From the NCBI GenBank assembly GCA_016714165.1, contig JADJNU010000004.1, forward strand, positions 1 to 64,000: DNA of 64,000 nucleotides, written 5' to 3'. The translations under genes were made by a program, and so were the position numbers. The stretch is from Bdellovibrionales bacterium. GTDB taxonomy: Bacteria; Bdellovibrionota; Bdellovibrionia; Bdellovibrionales; UBA1609. Under the pieces are notes generated by a model. The model had not been told where the DNA came from. It worked only from the letters and a program-made list of their open reading frames with translations, and made no database searches. Position 1 is the first letter of the stretch. Each line of letters begins with the position of its first letter. Shown here one piece after another: positions 10,401-18,057 of this stretch.

Positions 10401-11465
10401 GGGAGAATCAGTCTTGACGATTTCAAAAAGGCAGTCATGGCTCAGACTCAGATTGATCCAATTTTACCGAATGATATGAGATCGCTAGCTTCTTTTATGA
10501 GGCTTTTGATTCGTGAATTCAGGCTGCAATTAGGGAATGGTTTGGTTCTTCAGGCAAATCAAACGGAGGCCCTTTCTATTTCGGCTGTTGGTCAATCAAA
10601 TTCGGTGAGGGATAACTTTATCATTGGATTGACGGATCATCTTGTGACTCATATTTCGATCCCTCAAAGGGAGACGGTTATTCATCCCGAGGAAATGGAT
10701 TTTCTAACCCATGAGAAGACGTCTGAACTAGTGGAGATTCTGATGAGTGGGTCTAAGCCCGACTTGCCCTATTTTCCCTTTAAAGCAAATTATAGAGTCA
10801 GTAGTCAGCCTGTTAATTTGGGAGATTTTCTTGATAATAGACTGGCCACAATTAGTAGTCAGCCGACAAGGGCCCGCATGATCGCTGAGTACACTCAGAG
10901 AGTCGAAAATGAACTCTGGGCATATCTGCATCTTTTTTTGAGACTTCCCCAATCAGAAGACATCTCTCGAATTTCGCGATTTGACAATCACAGGCTTGAG
11001 AAATGGTTTAGGGATCTGCCACCTGTTGCCCCCGAGGAAGAAGCCAAGCTCGTTTATCTGAGACTTATTCAGATATTTGAGGATTTTCTATATGAATTTT
11101 CATCTGAGGATAAATCCGGCACGGGTCAAAGTTTGGGTGACGTGACAACCTATGATAGTGCAAGACTCTTCGGGTTTATTTTGGATCGAGCGGTCGTCGA
11201 ACTATCTTGGCCGAAAGCAGCAAAATTTCTGATCGACATTATTGAAACTTCGAAGGACCACTCGTTTGGAAGTTCTAGAAACTTCAGAGAGTACATTGGG
11301 AAACATAATAACTCTCCTTTTGCTATGACGACGGATGCCTTCTTGAGGGATATGGGAAATGTGGCACAACATGATGCGCGCGTGAGCCCAGAGAATTTGA
11401 GGAGTCGTCGTGAAAAATTTGGCGGAATGTGTGCTCGTCTTCTTGCGAGTGGGAGGCAACCGTGA
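4485..11465 (+). CDS. Giant exported AAA+ protein (about 2,326 aa)
   Basis: Second gene of the operon, 102 bases after the first. ATG at 4485 is preferred over GTG at 4482 because it sits 7 bases from GAGGG. A clean signal peptide (LLVGFGFLTYTLSSEA, then ARF) is followed by about 900 residues of short beta-strand-like segments resembling a propeller. A central region (about 950-1200) includes LMIVTMNEW and GLLDRF, which look like an AAA+ sensor and arginine-finger region without an obvious Walker A. A charged coiled coil spans about 1364-1440. The clear AAA+ module comes next: Walker A GGTGSGKT (about 1692), Walker B HLVFDDF (about 1767), sensor YMTLNPANED (about 1822). The C-terminal 450 residues are helical and unassigned. 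Architecture recalls two-ring ClpB/MoxR-type ATPases, but identity and substrate are unknown. Its stop overlaps the start of gene 3. Confidence 0.75.
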   Translation: MQWLFGLLVGFGFLTYTLSSEAARFAYSSQGSEVFEVVVRGNEPEDLAPGIYKLHAKSGALEILVPGNVTGVHRAYKGVLAFLSSSAGIGSSNEALTLVDGRMTLFNYNSHPKNRKSYLSIGEKGAGGIALVDVLSGRTVDLPLLEHPDEIAIYDSGTHVRGSVTERLLLISVKAQSLLGNGLTFALLIPLSSGSEKVAVRDDRAVVLAYEHMNVKQLERMLLSSGNNGSGFTVLSPLVVENARMQLPRTEDQTGTMYRWKKHLDRVGPYIDSGKVKNPEGKLVDSVSFSFAGVPAYNLTSGGQSLNEYPLDPVVQESWGQLGLVYDPFSRSYKLVDIPTGLNAKLTSTVISGGQITFINREMAKERSIGDFGIDRDLKTGKYLISGLSWDGGVGDGSAVSHQNATLFFSGGNPILAVRVADSNIFQSLDLRDGAFEKSLGTNAQIEMIRSGTFRFGSRVVHSFLVSARKDRAKNGSVWSIIVEETGSLRLLKTENLMENTPFVTAKEMILRLALPRSGEPVFDNVTPVTGVTAYLKRKVALAAESEKAGVAAASSTKSDPTKTPLPIPYTRLIKSGLGLDVPKTEFGSQVYLRTKAETPILPNQLYYIQYDSTGAPKDYTGFWSYTSTPDGSQAKLGDDRYMKLEASGRPLISRTERSTKVVQHILEDRLLQFPRVNRDNFKSARITLLPFTMAKQNSGRELESLKSFSLGIVATPLQPGSASPVFKTVSFDIPYQSLVYSKIVQGEKGASDVFHIFLFFREDPKIPGSKNAVFIVNGTLDMPSLAQGRLHLVASDKKVVYRSFVGASDYKRHLAVDAEGRYYWIDDPDVGFLSAETKVRKLLEPDKYITARSPALSNLRQADGIKDTDVGYANKRLNRGGVWEIWSPFHLRSRVKGMDDLFEKEGRFGEPRPSKKNEKSEKIDADADETVKPNPNGSVDNLAKSSATGESALYEGFDSFLERYAEQPTFLNRIEVIIVEPSLKEGFKKAMFKKLMGKKGRFSMSNTKIGFFLADETLDDVEIADEMGAILGKEGNGRSGKGVLLLEPSLLSTYEVTTRAPSDIEERNEAEESEGLLLGGKRDENEDAMEDPRVRFPGESYKTQSDFLSLIVSGGKAKTPAGLRKLKGKYTTPTGLMIVTMNEWRAIKNRHRRARDFGLLDRFSTNYDFLTSSWTIWPPKSGKLPEDLKTVGNSNLYHADEMALFPSLDKLLNSAATGGLRGEQVVFLVPPELLPVVNKLVWLRWMNEDTAPSQPWSHGNSKLALFRLSSTGTQSEVLDNLKSVKGAAVSRNAVLIGNLESVERLGRPVNSKEIPNIMLRDPLHLKSRNDLLTESRIGMESPTDGSQVTQNQGGGTGLLEDRFDLEESLNNIGAEIEGIQDEILSLRESQAQQSYSELQESKADFERLEVLEKELAELQKTREKERSRLAALEAADEGKPTTASSSAGADKILPHSLWWLATEGKAVQPRKEKGWSLDNSVRRDATTILIGTEEQWERLQGALIPEDKIYRLKDHYKVDRLESPDNSIKFDRVNALFSQPEIQALGYEFVVLNGAAQTNSRDQLIQHFINRVETIAYDLNMNPTTAFVKAFVTLRSSLTEDTAMRRNRRIDENVLGRLFTKVFPMPLNLDILDENDPLRITHNIRAAVRSFEDFGYKGSSDLKASFLNVFNTQTRPADTSRPIPASFLLFGGTGSGKTALVKAFFKVINLREYVRGHASNEEADYIFVDVGQLTEKESTDPKKVSVEEIIADIYDLLSQPKGARAHLVFDDFHKATTVTVRRRLHQFIMSLFEAKGGMVTVRSKKGDRVREIPVQNLSIYMTLNPANEDRRRKYIDNGKTYRPDELLKKEVLAALSDKEMDLEDSTVARWAYIIPMDNFPRDAKVPELAAKIREDARISPNHFVMVEPLVIDSLVDVFEGADARAFLVPATAALTHVPANAAPARLYLVTARTASEGGRQSIKDSLGSIAMGRISLDDFKKAVMAQTQIDPILPNDMRSLASFMRLLIREFRLQLGNGLVLQANQTEALSISAVGQSNSVRDNFIIGLTDHLVTHISIPQRETVIHPEEMDFLTHEKTSELVEILMSGSKPDLPYFPFKANYRVSSQPVNLGDFLDNRLATISSQPTRARMIAEYTQRVENELWAYLHLFLRLPQSEDISRISRFDNHRLEKWFRDLPPVAPEEEAKLVYLRLIQIFEDFLYEFSSEDKSGTGQSLGDVTTYDSARLFGFILDRAVVELSWPKAAKFLIDIIETSKDHSFGSSRNFREYIGKHNNSPFAMTTDAFLRDMGNVAQHDARVSPENLRSRREKFGGMCARLLASGRQP

Positions 11466-14400
11466 TTTTGAGGGTGATTGCATCTTTGGTTTTCATTCTG
11501 GGGTTTTCTGCGCAAGTCTATGCTAGCGGCGATAGGTGCATGAAGGAGTTAGCCAAGAGGAGTGATCAGAATGGCAAGAAGGGTCGGACCGGAAGTTCGC
11601 ATTATAGGATTATTGAAAGTCCTCGTGCGGTTCCAGAGGCTCGAGTTTACAATGAGTATATTGAGGAACTGACAAAGCAGGGAGGAGTATTAGAGCAACT
11701 TGGACTTGAGACATCGCCTCAGGTGATTGAATTTGTGCCGCCTCTGGATTTACAGGCGATCGTTTCTGGATCAGCCGGTGGTTATCCAGTTCGACACTAT
11801 CTGGACGGCGCAGCTGTTCTGAGAGCCATGAGACCATCGGGTGGATTTGCCTTAGAAGTTATTTATCCAGGTGGAGGAAAAGATGGCGAGGAAGGCTATC
11901 AGCATGGCCTTTTTAGAGACGACAATCGTTTGAATGAACAATACAGTATTATTGATCACGCCTTTATTGGACACAGTCATTTTGCTAAGCATTCAGGTTT
12001 GCCCCATTATCGAGTGGGACAGGGGTTGGAAGCAACTCGCGAACTTGATGAGGTTTTGGAAAGAGCTTATCGGGAGTTCGATCAAGATTATGTCATGAGA
12101 TGGTATTTGTTCGCCCAGACATTAATGCCTCTCCTTGATTATTCTGCTCCCTATTGGGAGGACGTTGGCGACTTTGCTCCTCAGGTTGGGACAACATCTT
12201 GGAGGCCACAGGGAGGGGGTCAAGTGGGGAGGCCCGAGGTATTGCCTCATCCGAGAAGAATTACAGAGAATGTTCTTCAGGCAATCACGGCTAATTTGGG
12301 GCCCGAGGAGCCGTCCTGGAAACGGGAAATTCTGGAAAAATTGGTTATTTCGATGAGCTTTAGGCCGGCGTTGGTTCACACTCAGATAATGAACGAAGGC
12401 TGGGCGTCGATCATGCAGGAGATAATTCCACGCCATACTGAGTCTCACCACACCTTCGAATATTATTTGAATTCGCAACGTGTGATGCAATCGGAGAATT
12501 TTCCAAAAGTAAAGGATCCTTATTCCCTGGGCGTTTTTTGTTGGAGGCGGATTCGGGAACGTTTTGAAGCAAAGCCTGAAATATCGTCTTTGAAATCTCA
12601 AATTGAAAAAGATGCGAAATTTATAAAGCATGCTGAAGAGTTGATGGAAAGCATGACGGACGATGATTTTATCAGGTTTGCAGTCGATCAGCGTTTTATT
12701 GACAAGACCAAATTAGCCGTTGTCAGAAGGGCGACTCGGGAGGAAATGGATCCAAATCTTCCGCCACCAAGTCCGAGGAACCCTGATGACCCGCCACCAG
12801 CACAGTGGATTATCGTGAGCCGTGATCCTGAACGAGTGGCACAAATGTTAGTCGATACAGTTTTGAAGCCCAAGTACACCTACAGACCTCGTGTGAGATT
12901 GATGAATTTTCAGCGACCTAATACCGGAGAAATGGAGTTAGTGATTGATGATGATTTTGGAAGGGCAATTCCAATTGATCATGAAACAATCGGGCCGGCT
13001 TTGTATGCTTTGGCTAATCTAACAAATCGCTCCATTAGTTTGGAAGCAACTTTCTCAGAAACTGTTGAAGGTCAACTTCCTGATTGGCTTTGGCATATGC
13101 CAGAATGGTGGAAAAAACTGTATGGTCACCTCTATGTGACCGATGAAAAGAAATTGATTCGAGGAAGAGTGACCATGTCTCCTTATGGCGATATAAATGC
13201 CTATAAGATTGTCAAGGAGACCTATCCTCCTGGTGTACTTGACACAGGAACAGTGAGGAAGCGCAGTTTTACGGAGGAGAAGTCGCCAGAACTGGAAAAG
13301 GAGTTTTCGAGTTACCTGGGTGCCTATATCGCTGATCTTTATCTCGAGGACGATCAACAGTTAGAAAAGGCGGTTAGTGGATCGGAGACTCTTAGACAGG
13401 AGGTCTCTAAGGGGATTAAGAAGATCTCAGATGATCCCATCCCTCAAGGCTCTTTGGTGCTTCAGTCTCCTAATGCAGCAGGAGCCATTTCCCAATTTGA
13501 AATGATGCTCAATCGGCGCATGGCAATGGCCATGGAGAGAGCGAGCAAATTAAAAGGGGGCTTTGTCATAGGATCTGGTGGAAAAGTAAAAATTCGGGCG
13601 CTGCCTTCGGAGGTGCATATAGAATTTGATGTTGAATATCTCAACAAAATACTTAACGAGCTTCCTCCTGCACCTGTTAGGCAGGCAGCACCAAACCTTC
13701 ATATGACTCTTGCAAAATCAGATTCCGATGGTGTGGTGGCGAGCCCTTTCAATCCAGATGCGGGAGGCAACGGGCAGGTTGGCCCCATTGATGGTCACGA
13801 AGGTGATCGATTTTGGGGGCCAGGGGATGGTAAAGGTGGAAAGGGGAATAAGCCGGGAGAAGATGAGAATGATCCCTCCTGGATTGACATCCCTGATGAG
13901 CTCTACAGTCGATTTTTAGGAGAGAGGGTTAAGCTACCTAAGCTCAACAAAAAGCCGGGACTCTCAAAGAGAAATGCAAAGAAGCCAGGAAAGAGTCGGC
14001 GGAGCTTAGGGGGAATGCTGAGAGAAGATCGGATCATGGAGAATGCCGTTGGGAGGGGCGTTACCTCTTTGTTGCAGGATGACAGGGACCCTTTTGAAAA
14101 TCCAGAAGATATGATTCATGAAGGATTTGAATTGCTTCAACCTTTGGACATCATCGTTAAGTCAACAAAGCCGACAAAGAAACCTGACGTCAAGGCGGTC
14201 GTGGTATTTGTTTTGGATGCCTCTGCATCTGTCGCTTCCTATATGGATGCCTTCAAAAGGTTTGTTAATGATATGGAGGCTTTGGTTAGATACAATTATA
14301 AGGGTTTCGATTTTCGCTTTATCGCGTTTGATACCGCAGCGCACCTGCTGAAAAATAGGGACGAGTTTTTTAAATTTCCGTTGGGTGGGGGAACGAACTA

Positions 14401-14722
14401 TTCGGCTGGAATAGATAGAGCTAAGAAACTTTTTGAAGACGATTACCCCCGCGCAGCCTGGGATCGGTACACCTTCGTCCTTGGTGACATGGAGGATTTT
14501 GGAGATAAGGGCATGGGTTCCATCAAATCACTTCTTGAAGAGAGCGAGTACTTTGGTGGTATTGCTGGGCTCCACGGAAATTACATGCCGGATCTTTTTC
14601 AAGGTATTGTTTCAGAGGCTAGTTCAAACGATGCAGTTGGACACACTGTCATCGACAAGGATGGAGGCTACGTGATTAGAAACCTAAGAGAAGTCCTCAG
14701 AAATGAAGAAGAATCGAAGTGA
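11462..14722 (+). CDS. Exported SpoVR-YeaH/YhbH (DUF444) fusion protein
   Basis: I place the start at GTG 11462: it overlaps the previous stop (GTGA), has GGGAGG 5 bases upstream, and gives a clean signal peptide (ILRVIASLVFILGF...VYASGD). The N-terminal half is SpoVR-like: PPLDLQAI (about 95), HAFIGHSHFAKHS (about 165, like the SpoVR AHxxGHxDFFK motif), MNEGWASI (about 309) and DPYSLGVFCW (about 352). The C-terminal part is YeaH/YhbH-like: a Gly-rich linker GDGKGGKGNK (about 787), ERVKLPKLNKK, then a von Willebrand A domain with the metal-site motif DASAS (about 918), GGGTNYSAG and LGDMEDF. In other bacteria SpoVR and YeaH/YhbH are separate cytoplasmic proteins encoded beside PrkA. The fusion and the signal peptide are seen directly; a joint function with the two upstream ATPases is inferred. 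Confidence 0.82.
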   Translation: MILRVIASLVFILGFSAQVYASGDRCMKELAKRSDQNGKKGRTGSSHYRIIESPRAVPEARVYNEYIEELTKQGGVLEQLGLETSPQVIEFVPPLDLQAIVSGSAGGYPVRHYLDGAAVLRAMRPSGGFALEVIYPGGGKDGEEGYQHGLFRDDNRLNEQYSIIDHAFIGHSHFAKHSGLPHYRVGQGLEATRELDEVLERAYREFDQDYVMRWYLFAQTLMPLLDYSAPYWEDVGDFAPQVGTTSWRPQGGGQVGRPEVLPHPRRITENVLQAITANLGPEEPSWKREILEKLVISMSFRPALVHTQIMNEGWASIMQEIIPRHTESHHTFEYYLNSQRVMQSENFPKVKDPYSLGVFCWRRIRERFEAKPEISSLKSQIEKDAKFIKHAEELMESMTDDDFIRFAVDQRFIDKTKLAVVRRATREEMDPNLPPPSPRNPDDPPPAQWIIVSRDPERVAQMLVDTVLKPKYTYRPRVRLMNFQRPNTGEMELVIDDDFGRAIPIDHETIGPALYALANLTNRSISLEATFSETVEGQLPDWLWHMPEWWKKLYGHLYVTDEKKLIRGRVTMSPYGDINAYKIVKETYPPGVLDTGTVRKRSFTEEKSPELEKEFSSYLGAYIADLYLEDDQQLEKAVSGSETLRQEVSKGIKKISDDPIPQGSLVLQSPNAAGAISQFEMMLNRRMAMAMERASKLKGGFVIGSGGKVKIRALPSEVHIEFDVEYLNKILNELPPAPVRQAAPNLHMTLAKSDSDGVVASPFNPDAGGNGQVGPIDGHEGDRFWGPGDGKGGKGNKPGEDENDPSWIDIPDELYSRFLGERVKLPKLNKKPGLSKRNAKKPGKSRRSLGGMLREDRIMENAVGRGVTSLLQDDRDPFENPEDMIHEGFELLQPLDIIVKSTKPTKKPDVKAVVVFVLDASASVASYMDAFKRFVNDMEALVRYNYKGFDFRFIAFDTAAHLLKNRDEFFKFPLGGGTNYSAGIDRAKKLFEDDYPRAAWDRYTFVLGDMEDFGDKGMGSIKSLLEESEYFGGIAGLHGNYMPDLFQGIVSEASSNDAVGHTVIDKDGGYVIRNLREVLRNEEESK

Positions 14723-14745
14723 ACCGAATTGCACTGAACTCTGTC

Positions 14746-14775
14746 AGGTGACTTGAGCGATAGCGAGAGTCACCT
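14746..14775. terminator. Hairpin between convergent genes
   Basis: AGGTGACT (14746-14753) pairs with AGTCACCT (14768-14775) around a 14-base loop, between the end of the large operon and the end of the leftward HD-GYP gene. No T-run follows directly on the plus strand, so it may be a weak or bidirectional terminator. Confidence 0.5.
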
Positions 14776-14785
14776 CTCTTCTCTG

Positions 14786-15739
14786 CTAAGAGGTTTTCGA
14801 AGCTTCCGCCTTCATCTGAAAAAGGACGTCGTACATGGCGTTCATCAGGTCTTGGTCATATCTTGCGGCAAGTTTGTGTTTCATGAATTCAAGCGCATTT
14901 GTGGGAGTCATTGGTTGATTGTAGGAGCGTTTGGTCGTCAGCGCATCGTAGGTATCAGTGATTGCGACAATGCGTGCCATTGGGTGGATCTCCTGACCAG
15001 AGAGCTGCTGAGGATAACCATTTCCGAGAAAAGACTCATGATGTTCAAAACAACAGGCCTTCAGGTTTGTTGAGCCCTTCTGCTCTGTGAGTATCTTGAG
15101 GCCATAGGTGGGGTGACGCTGCATTTCAGCCCACTCCGACTCATCCAGGGGACCTGTCTTTGTGATGATGTCGACGTTCACGTTTCGTTTGCCTATGTCA
15201 TGAAAGAGAGCGCCCAAACCCAGCTCTTTGAGTTCTTCTCCCTGATAGGAGGCCGACTGTCCGAGTCCAAGGCTATAAATAGATACATCAAGTGAATGGG
15301 TGTAGGTGTAGAAGTCATGACTTGAAAGGCCAATCAGATAGGAGACTGCTTCAGGTTCAGCATCGATAAATGACACGAACTGGTCGATGATGCCGCGTGA
15401 TTCCTGAAGTGCTCTTGCAACATTGGGACTCTCAAAGAGTTCCTCAACAAGAGAAAAAGAGCTTTCACGGAGGATAAGGGCTTTGTCTTTGCCGTGGATT
15501 TTATCACTGCTCAGTTGCTGGTGGATATAGACCTTATATGGCTGGCGGTCCTCGATTCGAAGAAAAAACGAATCAGGTGCTTTTTTTTCAAGGCTATCGA
15601 TTTTTGCTGCGGTGATGGTATCACCACTCCTTAGATAGTGAACATAACGTCCGTTGATGCACACATACACATCGAAGGGAAGGGGATGAGATGGATGAAT
15701 CGACGCCATCCTGATCTTCATGTAGGCTTGATCACTCAT
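14786..15739 (-). CDS. HD-GYP domain protein, probable cyclic-di-GMP phosphodiesterase
   Basis: Residues about 1-110 form an N-terminal module like those often found before HD-GYP domains. The C-terminal domain has the metal-binding HD motif (FHDIGKRNV), the later HHE and the signature GNGYP, then ARIVAITDTYDALT, which is typical of HD-GYP. Such enzymes hydrolyse cyclic-di-GMP, or sometimes cGAMP, in the cytoplasm. No signal peptide or membrane segment is seen. No strong ribosome-binding site precedes the ATG at 15739, and a second ATG six codons in is possible. It is transcribed divergently from recG. Confidence 0.85.
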   Translation of the reverse strand: MSDQAYMKIRMASIHPSHPLPFDVYVCINGRYVHYLRSGDTITAAKIDSLEKKAPDSFFLRIEDRQPYKVYIHQQLSSDKIHGKDKALILRESSFSLVEELFESPNVARALQESRGIIDQFVSFIDAEPEAVSYLIGLSSHDFYTYTHSLDVSIYSLGLGQSASYQGEELKELGLGALFHDIGKRNVNVDIITKTGPLDESEWAEMQRHPTYGLKILTEQKGSTNLKACCFEHHESFLGNGYPQQLSGQEIHPMARIVAITDTYDALTTKRSYNQPMTPTNALEFMKHKLAARYDQDLMNAMYDVLFQMKAEASKTS

Positions 15740-15818
15740 GATTTTAGTTTGCCACGTAATTTCAGACTGTCCACTAACTTTATTGACAGTTCACTCACAA
15801 TGAATAAGTTGGAGCCTC

Positions 15819-17888
15819 ATGTCCTTAACAATTGACACATCAGTTCAATACATCAAGGGGGTTGGCCCTAAGCTTGGTGGTATTTTATCTCGGCGAGGAA
15901 TCAATACAGTCGGCGATTTGTTGGAATGGTTTCCAAGATCTTACGAAGATCATCGGGCGATTCGCAATATCGCCAGTCTGCAGGTGGAACAGGTCGTTAG
16001 TCTGGTCGCTGAAGTGGTCAGCTTGCGTTCCTCAGTTCTTGGACGAAGTGGGAAAAGAATGTTTGAGATGGTGGTGAAAGATCAAACAGGTCGAGTTTCC
16101 TGTAAATTTTTTCGGATTCCCCATAAAGGATTTTTTGATAAATTCCAGACATATGACAAAATTCAAATTATTGGAAAGGTCAGCAATTATCGCGGACGGA
16201 CAGAATTTCTTCATCCCGAAATACATCATGCGCAAATAGGAATTGAAGAGAGTGATTCTTTGGTTCCAATCTATACTGAAACTGAGGGATTGAGCCCCTC
16301 GAAGATTCGGAGAGTGATTTCTACGGCTCTAGACTCTTCTTCTCTTGAGGACCCTTTGCCAACCTGGATGTGCCGAGATTTTGAGCTGTTGGAACGGTCT
16401 CAGGCCCTTCGCGAAATTCATCAACCTCCGAAAAATGCGGCCGATTTATTTCTGACTTTTAGATCTCCAGCACAGCAACGAATGATATTTGACGATTTTT
16501 TTTGGATGGAACTTTTACTTGTCATGAGGCGGGCGGAACTAGAAGGAGAGAAAGCCTATCAAGTGAAGCCTCAATCAAGTCGAGTTGATAACATCAGAGA
16601 CGGATTGGCCTTTCAGCTCACATTCGCTCAAAATCGTGCCTTTGGTGAAATTGTCACAGATTTGCAGAAGCAGCATCCGATGCACCGCCTGGTCCAGGGA
16701 GATGTGGGATGTGGGAAAACAATAGTGGCCTTACTTGCTGCAGCCCAAGTGGCTGATTCGGGATTTCAAACTTGCCTCATGGTTCCTACAGAAATTCTAG
16801 CGACACAACACTTTCAGAGTTGGCAAAAAAGACTCGAGCCCTTAGGGCTGCGAGTGGCCCTCCTCACGAGCCAAGCAAAAGAATCAACAAAAAAAGAGAT
16901 TTATCAAAGATTGGTTTCTGGCGAAATTGATATTGTAATAGGAACACAGGCTCTGCTTCAGTCCAAAGTGCAATTCAAACAGCTCGGTTTGGTCATTGTG
17001 GATGAGCAGCACCGGTTTGGGGTAGAGCAAAGAGTGACATTAAAGGAAAAGGGCATTTCACCTCATTTTCTTTTGATGACGGCAACGCCTATTCCGCGAT
17101 CACTTGCAATGACTCTGTATGGCGATTTGGATGTTTCAGTAATTGATGAATTGCCCCTTGGCCGACAGCCCATCCTGACCCGGGTGACTCATGAAGCAAA
17201 GAGAGCTTTGATCTGGGAATTTCTCGAAAAGCAAGTGAACCAAGGTCGTCAGGCCTACGTTGTCTATCCTCTCGTCGACGAAAGTGAAAAAATTGATCTA
17301 AAAAATGCAAGGGAGGAATTTGAGAAATTAAAGGCCAGATTCCCTCAATTTTCGTTGGGACTCTTGCATGGAAAAATGAAATCTGTCGAAAAAGATCAAA
17401 CGATGAAGGAATTTCGTGAGGGAAAAATTCAAATTTTAGTTGCGACAACGGTGATAGAAGTCGGGGTGGACGTTCCCAACTCCAATATCATGGTCATTGA
17501 ACACGCTGAGAGATTTGGCTTGTCTCAGCTTCATCAGTTAAGGGGTCGAGTGGGCAGAGGCGAATACAAGAGCTATTGCATTTTAGTCTTGGGCTCGGCC
17601 GTTTCTGATGAAGCTCGTCAGCGTGTTGAAATCATGGAAAGAAGTGGCGATGGGTTCAAAATTGCAGAAGCTGATTTGGAGTTGCGTGGTCCGGGAGAAT
17701 TTCTAGGAACTCGTCAATCGGGTCTATTAGGGTTTAAAATGGCTGATCTCGTGCGTGATTTTGGAACTCTTGAAAAGGCAAGAGCTGCGGCTATCAACCT
17801 CATTGAAGTTGATCCCAATTTGGAGAAACCCGAGCATCAAAAAATTCAGCGGCAGTTGAAGTTGAAGCAAACAAATTTGTGGGGTTGA
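15819..17888 (+). CDS. recG: ATP-dependent DNA helicase RecG
   Basis: Full-length RecG (689 aa; the family is usually about 690). RecG remodels stalled replication forks and branched DNA. The N-terminal wedge/OB region contains GVGPKLGGILSRRGI. The helicase core has Walker A GDVGCGKT (about 294), the family-specific DEQH box (VDEQHRFGVEQR, about 394), MTATPIPRSLAMTL, and motif VI QLRGRVGRGE. The ATG has GGAG 5 bases upstream. A TTGACA at 15783 may be its -35, but no good -10 follows. Confidence 0.97.
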   Translation: MSLTIDTSVQYIKGVGPKLGGILSRRGINTVGDLLEWFPRSYEDHRAIRNIASLQVEQVVSLVAEVVSLRSSVLGRSGKRMFEMVVKDQTGRVSCKFFRIPHKGFFDKFQTYDKIQIIGKVSNYRGRTEFLHPEIHHAQIGIEESDSLVPIYTETEGLSPSKIRRVISTALDSSSLEDPLPTWMCRDFELLERSQALREIHQPPKNAADLFLTFRSPAQQRMIFDDFFWMELLLVMRRAELEGEKAYQVKPQSSRVDNIRDGLAFQLTFAQNRAFGEIVTDLQKQHPMHRLVQGDVGCGKTIVALLAAAQVADSGFQTCLMVPTEILATQHFQSWQKRLEPLGLRVALLTSQAKESTKKEIYQRLVSGEIDIVIGTQALLQSKVQFKQLGLVIVDEQHRFGVEQRVTLKEKGISPHFLLMTATPIPRSLAMTLYGDLDVSVIDELPLGRQPILTRVTHEAKRALIWEFLEKQVNQGRQAYVVYPLVDESEKIDLKNAREEFEKLKARFPQFSLGLLHGKMKSVEKDQTMKEFREGKIQILVATTVIEVGVDVPNSNIMVIEHAERFGLSQLHQLRGRVGRGEYKSYCILVLGSAVSDEARQRVEIMERSGDGFKIAEADLELRGPGEFLGTRQSGLLGFKMADLVRDFGTLEKARAAAINLIEVDPNLEKPEHQKIQRQLKLKQTNLWG

Positions 17889-18057
17889 ATCTGTAACGAT
17901 CTCTCGCGAAAGAAACTCTTATAGATATAATAATATTATCCGATGTTGTGGAATTTGAAAGGAATCAAAAGAAATATTAACAATTTTCCTTTTTATCTTA
18001 TCGGTACCATGATTGACTTTTCTTCGGTGCATAAATGTAAACCTACCGGAGGGGAAT

